From: JBBIGV01 sp037447335
GTDB lineage: Bacteria; Bacteroidota; Ignavibacteria; Ignavibacteriales; Ignavibacteriaceae
Direction of reading: 5' to 3'
Assembly (NCBI GenBank): GCA_037447335.1
Contig: JBBIGV010000093.1
Location: forward strand, 1-9,990
DNA: 9,990 nt
The position numbers and the translations under genes are program-made. The notes beneath the pieces are model-generated. The model ran no database searches and was not told where the DNA came from. It saw nothing but the letters and a program-made list of their open reading frames with translations. This document shows, piece after piece, positions 4,523 to 9,990 of this stretch (its first letter is position 1; the number at the start of each line of letters is the position of its first letter).

Positions 4523-6034
4523 ATGTTACTGCAGCGTTTTTTATTACAGGCTCTCCTTTTAACAACTTTCACAATTGCTTACAGCGGTTTTGTTTTTGCT
4601 CAGTTGCACATTGAGAAGAATGAAACCGCTTTCGATCAATATATTTCAGAATACCAGCGCACTCAAATGATTCCTTCAATATCTGCGGGAATATACTGCC
4701 AGGATAAAATTGTGTGGCTTGGCGCCGCGGGCTATTCTGATATCGAAAACTTTGTTCCTGCATCAACAAAATCAGTTTACCGGATTGCATCAATTTCAAA
4801 ATCCATAACGGCAGTTGCAATTCTTCAGCTTGTTGAAAGGGGTAAAATAAATCCTGACGAGGATATACGTAATTATGTGCCGTATTATCCTAAAAAAAGA
4901 TGGAAAGTTACCACCCGTCATCTGCTCAATCATACTTCGGGTGTAAGGACGTATCGTGAAGGTGAGTTTGATAGTAAGGCTGCATTTGCAAGCACGCGCC
5001 AGGCATTATCAATAATACTTCAGGATACATTATTATTTCAACCGGGGACAAAATATCTTTACACTACTTACGGTTATAATCTTCTTGCAGCTATAATTGA
5101 AGGCGCTTCAGGAATTTCTTACGTAGATTATATAAAGAGGAACATCCTGATACCTTGTGAAATGAATTCTACATATCCTGATATTCACCAGGAAATTATT
5201 TACTACAGAGCAAGAGGATACCGCAGGAATGATTACAGGAAACTTGAAAATGCACCGCTTGCAGACCTGAGTATTAAACTTGCCGGCGGCGGTTTAATTT
5301 TTACTGCAGATGACCTGTTAAAATTTGGAAGCAAGCTGCTTGATGGAAAATTAATTTCGCAGCCATATCTGGATTCCCTGATGATGCCAACACGTCTGCG
5401 TAACGGACAGATAATTAATTATGGTTATGGATTTTCACTCGGAACAGACACTAATGGCAGAAAATTTATTTCTCACCAGGGTGGTGGAACCGGCTTTTCT
5501 TCAAACATCGTTTTGTTTCCGGATGAAAAGCTGATCAGCGTACACCTTGTAAATCTCAGAGACAGGGAAAAAGAACATCCAACACTCAGAAGATTAAACC
5601 ATCGGCAAAAAAATGTGATAAATCCTGCCGAAGACCTTGCTTTAATTTTCAGGAACGAGGTAACTCGGCCGTTGAAATACAGGATAAGCGATCGTCTGAT
5701 GGCAGCCACACTTGCATCAGGTATAGATTCTTCACTATCGCTGTACAAAACACTTTTTGCAGATTCAGCAGAAATTTATTTTACCAACGAAGAAGAATTG
5801 CTTTTGTTTGGATTCGACCTTCTTAAGCTAAAACGAACCAGAGAAGCTATAACAGCGTTCCGCTTCTTTACAGCACAGAATCCGGAATCTGCTAATTTAT
5901 ATATTGGGTTAGCAGAAGCTTACAACCTCGATGGCAACAAAGGGCTTGCACTGAGGAATTACCGGATTGCCCTCAGATTAAATCCACAAAGCAATTACGC
6001 CAGCGAAATGATTCAAAAACAGAGCGGGAATTAA
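4523..6034 (+). CDS. Exported serine hydrolase (beta-lactamase class C / esterase fold) with TPR tail
   Basis: A 503-aa protein. A signal peptide (residues 1-26) ends VFA before Gln27, so it is exported, presumably to the periplasm. The beta-lactamase-related domain (about 35-345) has the SxxK nucleophile motif Ser90-Ile-Ser-Lys93 in YRIASISKS, a tyrosine motif in KYLYTTYGYN (Tyr180) where the third position is Thr instead of the usual Asn, and H318-Q-G320 in SHQGGGTGF for the KTG-like third motif. LLNHTSGV (134-141) is typical of this family. Residues about 424-493 form two TPR-like helical repeats ending ALRLNPQ. Members act as D-aminopeptidases, esterases or peptidases on peptidoglycan or small substrates; a true beta-lactamase role cannot be assumed. 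It stands alone, 193 bases after clpP and 150 before the VWA gene. Confidence 0.85.
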   Translation: MLLQRFLLQALLLTTFTIAYSGFVFAQLHIEKNETAFDQYISEYQRTQMIPSISAGIYCQDKIVWLGAAGYSDIENFVPASTKSVYRIASISKSITAVAILQLVERGKINPDEDIRNYVPYYPKKRWKVTTRHLLNHTSGVRTYREGEFDSKAAFASTRQALSIILQDTLLFQPGTKYLYTTYGYNLLAAIIEGASGISYVDYIKRNILIPCEMNSTYPDIHQEIIYYRARGYRRNDYRKLENAPLADLSIKLAGGGLIFTADDLLKFGSKLLDGKLISQPYLDSLMMPTRLRNGQIINYGYGFSLGTDTNGRKFISHQGGGTGFSSNIVLFPDEKLISVHLVNLRDREKEHPTLRRLNHRQKNVINPAEDLALIFRNEVTRPLKYRISDRLMAATLASGIDSSLSLYKTLFADSAEIYFTNEEELLLFGFDLLKLKRTREAITAFRFFTAQNPESANLYIGLAEAYNLDGNKGLALRNYRIALRLNPQSNYASEMIQKQSGN

Positions 6035-6184
6035 GCCCAAAAAGGATATTAATTTTCACTCGCAAGTGAGATTCTTAATTACTAAATTCAATACCGAATG
6101 AGTTGTTGTTATAACGATTCTTTCCCGCTGATAAAACTTTCTGCAAACTGAACTTATTAAACGAATTTTTGTTTAGATAATTAT

Positions 6185-7279
6185 ATGATCGGAAACAGAT
6201 TTACAAAATATATCCCCCCTCCATTAAGCGGAAAGGGATTCGAAAACTTATTGAAGGTATTTCTTCAATTGTTAACCGTAACCTCAGGGAATGTTGACGA
6301 GGCATTGAATTGGTTAACGCACCTCGATAAGCAGTACGGACTTACAGATGATGAATATGGAATAGGAGATTTCATTAACGATCTGAAAGAAAAAAAATAC
6401 ATTGAAGAAAATGAGGGTATCGGGTTTGTCATTACGGCAAAAACCGAGCAGGCTATAAGACGTTCTTCACTGGAAGAAATTTTCGGCAAGCTGAAAAAAA
6501 CCAGCAGAGGCAATCACCAGACTACGTATTCCGGCCCGGGTGATGAACTTACCTCCGACAGAAGAGAATACTACTTCGGAGATTCGCTCGATCAGATAGA
6601 TGTTACAGGCTCAATAAAAAATGCACAGATAAATCATGGTATTGAAGATTTCAGACTTACAGAGGATGATCTTGAAATAGAAGAACGGGACCTGAAAGCT
6701 TTAACCTCTACTGTATTAATGATAGATATTTCACACTCGATGATTCTTTACGGAGAAGACCGCATAACTCCTGCCAAGAAAGTTGCAATGGCTTTGTCGG
6801 AACTGATAACTACAAAATATCCCAAAGATACACTCGACATAATAGTTTTTGGTAATGATGCCTGGTCAATTGAAATAAAAGATCTCCCTTACTTAAGTGT
6901 TGGTCCGTATCATACAAACACTGTTGCTGGGCTTGAACTTGCAGTTGATATTCTCCGAAGGAGAAAGACTTCAAACAAACAAATTTTTATGATTACCGAT
7001 GGTAAACCCACCTGCTTAAAAGAAGGCATCAAATATTATAAGAACAGTTTCGGGCTTGACAGGAAGATTGTCAACAAAACTCTTGACCAGGCTGCAAGAT
7101 GCCGGAAGCTTGGTATTTCAATTACAACATTTATGATTGCTCGCGATCCCTATCTTCAGCAATTTATTCGGGAGTTTACCAAAACAAATAACGGAAGAGC
7201 GTTTTACAGCACTTTATCCGGCTTAGGTGATTATATTTTTGAAGACTATATCCGCAACCGAAGAAAGCGTGTTAAATAA
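6185..7279 (+). CDS. VWA domain protein, partner of a MoxR-type ATPase
   Basis: A 364-aa cytoplasmic protein with no signal peptide or membrane segment. Residues 1-110 form a mostly helical N-terminal region of unknown function, followed by a polar linker. The von Willebrand A domain (about 173-350) has a complete metal-ion-dependent adhesion site: Asp181-x-Ser183-x-Ser185 (LMIDISHSM), a probable Thr246 in HTNTVAG, and Asp272 in MITDGKPT. Such a domain binds Mg2+ and contacts a client or the ATPase. The ATPase gene starts 32 bases downstream and co-transcription is likely. The pair resembles the cobalt/magnesium chelatase-like and MoxR-VWA systems that insert metals or remodel proteins. The client is unknown. 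No Shine-Dalgarno is evident before the ATG. Confidence 0.88.
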   Translation: MIGNRFTKYIPPPLSGKGFENLLKVFLQLLTVTSGNVDEALNWLTHLDKQYGLTDDEYGIGDFINDLKEKKYIEENEGIGFVITAKTEQAIRRSSLEEIFGKLKKTSRGNHQTTYSGPGDELTSDRREYYFGDSLDQIDVTGSIKNAQINHGIEDFRLTEDDLEIEERDLKALTSTVLMIDISHSMILYGEDRITPAKKVAMALSELITTKYPKDTLDIIVFGNDAWSIEIKDLPYLSVGPYHTNTVAGLELAVDILRRRKTSNKQIFMITDGKPTCLKEGIKYYKNSFGLDRKIVNKTLDQAARCRKLGISITTFMIARDPYLQQFIREFTKTNNGRAFYSTLSGLGDYIFEDYIRNRRKRVK

Positions 7280-7311
7280 TCAAATAAATTTTATCCGGGA
7301 GAAGACTTACA

Positions 7312-8817
7312 TTGAATAATTATCAATCAATAAAAACCGTTGGCGAACTTAAAAAAACAGGTTACATGTATAAATCTATTAAAGAGGAACTGAGAGATAA
7401 CCTTATTGCATCACTGCGAAACGGCAAAAATCCCTTTGATGGAATTATTGGATATGAAGACAGCGTTATTCCTGATCTTCAGACTGCAATACTATCAAGG
7501 CACAATATTGTATTACTTGGTTTACGCGGTCAGGCAAAAACAAAAATTGCACGTATGCTTGTAAACCTCCTGGATGAATATATCCCGGTTATTGATGGAA
7601 CTGATCTGAATGACGATCCACTGAATCCTCTGTCGAAAGCAGCGAAAGATCTTATTGATGAATATGGTGATAATACCACAATCAGATGGATGCATAAATC
7701 TGAAAGATATACCGAAAAGCTTGCAACACCCGACGTATCCGTTGCAGATTTAATAGGTGATGTTGATCCGATAAAAGCAGCAGCATTAAAACTACCTTAC
7801 AGTGATGAGAGAGTAATTCACTTTGGACTTATTCCGCGTTCGCACCGATGTATATTTGTTATTAATGAGCTGCCGGATTTACAAGCAAGGATACAGGTTG
7901 CACTCTTTAATATTTTACAGGAAAGCGATATTCAGATAAGAGGTTTTAAAGTAAGGCTGCCGCTCGACATCCAATTTGTGTTTACTGCTAATCCGGAGGA
8001 CTATACTAACAGAGGTTCTATTGTTACCCCGCTGAAGGATAGAATTGACAGCCAGATTCTTACTCACTATCCTAAATCAATTGAGGCATCAAGAAATATT
8101 ACCAGCCAGGAAGCGGAGCTTGCCGTTGAACAGCAGAAGAATATTTTCTGCCCAGAAATCATGAAAGATCTGATTGAGCAAATTGCATTCGAGGCAAGAA
8201 ACAGTGAATATATTGATAATAAAAGCGGAGTTTCAGCGCGCCTGACAATCAGCGCTTATGAAAATTTGTTCAGTACTGCTGAAAGACGGGCTATACTAAA
8301 TAATGAAGATAATACTACGGTCAGAATTTCTGATCTGTATGGAGTTATTCCAGCTATTACCGGCAAAATTGAGCTTGTTTATGAGGGAGAGCAGGAAGGT
8401 TCTTTAACGGTTGCGCAGATAATCATTGGCAAAGCAATTAAGTCTATGTTTGAAAATTATTTCCCTTCGCCGGATAAAGTAAAGAAAACTCAGGAAGCTA
8501 ATCCATATCAGAATATTATAAACTGGTTTAACAAGGGTAATGAGCTGGATATTCTCAATCAATTACCGCAAAAGGATTATGAAAATATTTTGATTAAAGT
8601 TCCGGGTTTGCAACAGGTGGTAACTCAATTACATAAAAATATTTCTGAAGCTGAAAAATATTTTTTTATGGAATTTCTGCTGCACGGATTAGCAGAATAC
8701 TCCGTGTTAAGCAAATTCAAACTTGAAAGGGGAATTCAATTCAAAGATATGTTCAGCTCGATGTTCACTTTATCGCAAAAAGAAAAAGATGAAAATAATG
8801 AAGAAGATTACTATTAA
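7312..8817 (+). CDS. MoxR / Mg-chelatase-like AAA+ ATPase
   Basis: A 501-aa AAA+ ATPase. Walker A is GLRGQAKT at 70-77, the MoxR-style form with Ala before the Lys. Walker B is IFVINE at 181-186, with Asn185 where Asp is usual. Sensor 1 is FTANPEDYTNRG (Asn227) and the likely arginine finger is Arg244 in LKDRIDSQ. RIQVALFNILQESDIQIRG (193-211) is the helix-2-insert-type segment of the Mg-chelatase I clade. The C-terminal ~230 residues form the lid and a helical extension. Initiation is at TTG (7312-7314), backed by GGGAGAAG eight bases upstream and by the TVGELKKTGY start that I recall as typical of this ATPase group; a later ATG at 7366 would lose it. It probably drives the upstream VWA protein in assembly, metal insertion or remodelling. 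Confidence 0.88.
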   Translation: MNNYQSIKTVGELKKTGYMYKSIKEELRDNLIASLRNGKNPFDGIIGYEDSVIPDLQTAILSRHNIVLLGLRGQAKTKIARMLVNLLDEYIPVIDGTDLNDDPLNPLSKAAKDLIDEYGDNTTIRWMHKSERYTEKLATPDVSVADLIGDVDPIKAAALKLPYSDERVIHFGLIPRSHRCIFVINELPDLQARIQVALFNILQESDIQIRGFKVRLPLDIQFVFTANPEDYTNRGSIVTPLKDRIDSQILTHYPKSIEASRNITSQEAELAVEQQKNIFCPEIMKDLIEQIAFEARNSEYIDNKSGVSARLTISAYENLFSTAERRAILNNEDNTTVRISDLYGVIPAITGKIELVYEGEQEGSLTVAQIIIGKAIKSMFENYFPSPDKVKKTQEANPYQNIINWFNKGNELDILNQLPQKDYENILIKVPGLQQVVTQLHKNISEAEKYFFMEFLLHGLAEYSVLSKFKLERGIQFKDMFSSMFTLSQKEKDENNEEDYY

Positions 8818-8822
8818 TTTCT

Positions 8823-9740
8823 TTACAGATTTTTTCTTTCGAGTTTGAGTACGTGCTGTTTTTCTTCTCTTTCATCAAGCAGCTTCTTCAGAGAGACCGG
8901 TGACTTAAAAATTTCTATCATTGATTTCCCTTTTGGAACTTTGGGAATTTGTTCTTCAGTCTTACCGGTTTCAGAACCCGCTTCTACTGTTGAATTTTCC
9001 TTCCATTCCTTAACAATCGGTGACTCTCCTGCATGCATCAGGTTAAAGCTTGTCACTACACTGCCTTCAACTTCAATTATGTTATGCCTAACCATATTAG
9101 CTGCTTTCGGTTGACTCTCACTAACCGGTTGCTGTCTATCAGCAGATTTATCTTCCGGCAGAAGCGATATAAGTCTTTCATAGTGGAGCTTTTTTGCCCC
9201 GGGTTGCTTTAAAGTTTTATCTTTTGATTTTTGAGCGGGGATTTTTTTACTATGTACAAAATATGCTTCTACGAATACCTTATCGTTCTGATATTTTGCT
9301 TCATCAGCCTCAAGGTCAATACTATATACTTCAGCATAATTGGCTACATTTTTTTTTCTGCTCATTGTAGTCAGACCAACCTGCTGTATCCTGAAACGAA
9401 TATCCTCGAGGTTTAACTTATCTGTAAACGCTTCAAGCTCCATAATTGCAAAAAGCGGATCGAAAAAAATCAGCTCGGGATATCCATTGATCAAAATTGT
9501 ATGTCCGTATTTCGGGTTCTCAATTTCGAAAGAACTGACTGAGGTAAGCAGGCGGTAAGCGATCAGGTTTTTTGAAACATATTCATTTACATAATTACTG
9601 ACATCCTGAAAAGGTATTCTTCTTTGTCTTTTCTGCGGATCGTTTTTGAAAATTATTTTAAAATTATTTTCCGGATCAGTTATGTTTTGCGAATAGATTA
9701 TAACATCACCGCCCGGTGAATCCATTGTTTCAAGCAGCAT
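8823..9740 (-). CDS. Hypothetical 305-aa protein convergent with the ATPase gene
   Basis: I do not recognise this family. There is no signal peptide or membrane helix, so it is likely cytoplasmic. Residues 1-165 look like a folded alpha/beta domain with strands such as GGDVIIYSQNI, HTILINGYPELIFFD (80-94) and FVEAYFVHSKKI. Residues about 165-280 are charged and low in hydrophobics, probably flexible, followed by a basic, helical C-terminus (KSPVSLKKLLDEREEKQ). The ATG at 9740 gives the longest frame; a second ATG five codons in is possible. A short AGG lies about nine bases before the first. It ends five bases from the ATPase stop codon in convergent orientation, so the two do not share a promoter. 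Whether it works with the VWA-ATPase pair is unknown. Confidence 0.75.
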   Translation of the reverse strand: MLLETMDSPGGDVIIYSQNITDPENNFKIIFKNDPQKRQRRIPFQDVSNYVNEYVSKNLIAYRLLTSVSSFEIENPKYGHTILINGYPELIFFDPLFAIMELEAFTDKLNLEDIRFRIQQVGLTTMSRKKNVANYAEVYSIDLEADEAKYQNDKVFVEAYFVHSKKIPAQKSKDKTLKQPGAKKLHYERLISLLPEDKSADRQQPVSESQPKAANMVRHNIIEVEGSVVTSFNLMHAGESPIVKEWKENSTVEAGSETGKTEEQIPKVPKGKSMIEIFKSPVSLKKLLDEREEKQHVLKLERKNL

Positions 9741-9924
9741 ATAATTAACCTGTAATTTTTACGCTTAAAATATAGTGAAAGATTATTTAGAGATAAATCC
9801 GGTGGGAAATAAAAATCAGAACAGGTATTTGAATAACATCTTAACAGAATTATTTATAAATTGAATTCAAATAATATTGGTAAATTTTCAGAAGGTATAA
9901 AGTCAAACTTAGTTGAAAATAGAG

Positions 9925-9990
9925 ACTCCATTTTTTAGGGAGTGTAAATAATTTTGTGTAAATGGTTAAAGCAATAGTTTAGCTAAGTGC
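9925..9990. mobile_element. Possible terminal inverted repeat of an IS256-family element
   Basis: The run GGGAGTGTAAATAATTTT followed by GTGTAAATGG at 9938-9965 resembles the TAATT-GTGTAAA signature at the ends of IS256-family elements such as IS256 itself (from memory). If right, the element begins near 9938 and its transposase is beyond the right edge. ACTCC at 9925-9929 and GGAGT at 9939-9943 can pair as a hairpin and may instead be a terminator. The bases 9741-9924 ahead of it hold no gene that I can see. Confidence 0.35.

Noticed and set aside
6056..6069. Hairpin TCACT-CGCA-AGTGA after the hydrolase gene as a terminator
   Set aside because: The stem is only five pairs and no T tract follows, so I do not call it.
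8845..9558. Plus-strand frames opposite the 305-aa gene
   Set aside because: They are shadows of the longer minus-strand frame, with serine- and phenylalanine-rich low-complexity translations and no ribosome binding sites.

Overview
The window looks like chromosomal DNA from an AT-rich, free-living bacterium. The gene set and style suggest the Bacteroidota/Chlorobiota side of the FCB group, possibly Ignavibacteria-like. The reasons are the low GC, weak Shine-Dalgarno sequences, a tig-clpP pair, a RAYT transposase with many small hairpin repeats, and a VWA plus MoxR-type AAA pair. This placement is inference; no rRNA or other marker gene is present to settle it.

The left third (1-2246) is accessory and repeat-rich. 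It opens with the leader-distal end of a CRISPR array (three intact 30-bp repeats, three spacers). The final repeat is split by a 59-bp insertion made of two tandem copies of a GC-rich unit. Next come two small overlapping genes of unknown function: a 102-aa protein and a 53-aa one-to-two-helix membrane protein coupled by a TAATG overlap. After these is a REPtron: a RAYT (REP-associated tyrosine transposase) gene surrounded by nine copies of a GTAG-headed hairpin repeat. The copies fall into three stem subtypes that differ only by compensatory base pairs, and the stop codon of the transposase lies inside one of them.

The middle (2247-4329) is conserved housekeeping DNA. A tRNA-Leu(UAG) gene lies 38 bases ahead of tig (trigger factor), which is followed after 19 bases by clpP. 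No clpX follows. Instead there is a 155-bp element with interrupted terminal inverted repeats, resembling a MITE, and then an exported serine hydrolase of the class C beta-lactamase/esterase fold with a C-terminal TPR tail (4523-6034).

The right third (6185-9740) carries a two-gene cassette. A VWA-domain protein with a complete MIDAS motif is followed by a MoxR/Mg-chelatase-like AAA ATPase whose Walker B has Asn in place of Asp. These two probably form a metal-dependent remodelling or insertion machine of unknown client. The ATPase gene converges, with only 5 bases between stop codons, on an unrecognised 305-aa protein on the minus strand. The last ~50 bases resemble the terminal inverted repeat of an IS256-family element that would continue beyond the window.

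The best candidates for new biology are the split CRISPR repeat, the RAYT-REP locus with compensatory subfamilies and a REP-encoded stop codon, the small membrane-protein pair, the clpP-distal inverted-repeat element, and the VWA-ATPase cassette with its unknown neighbour.
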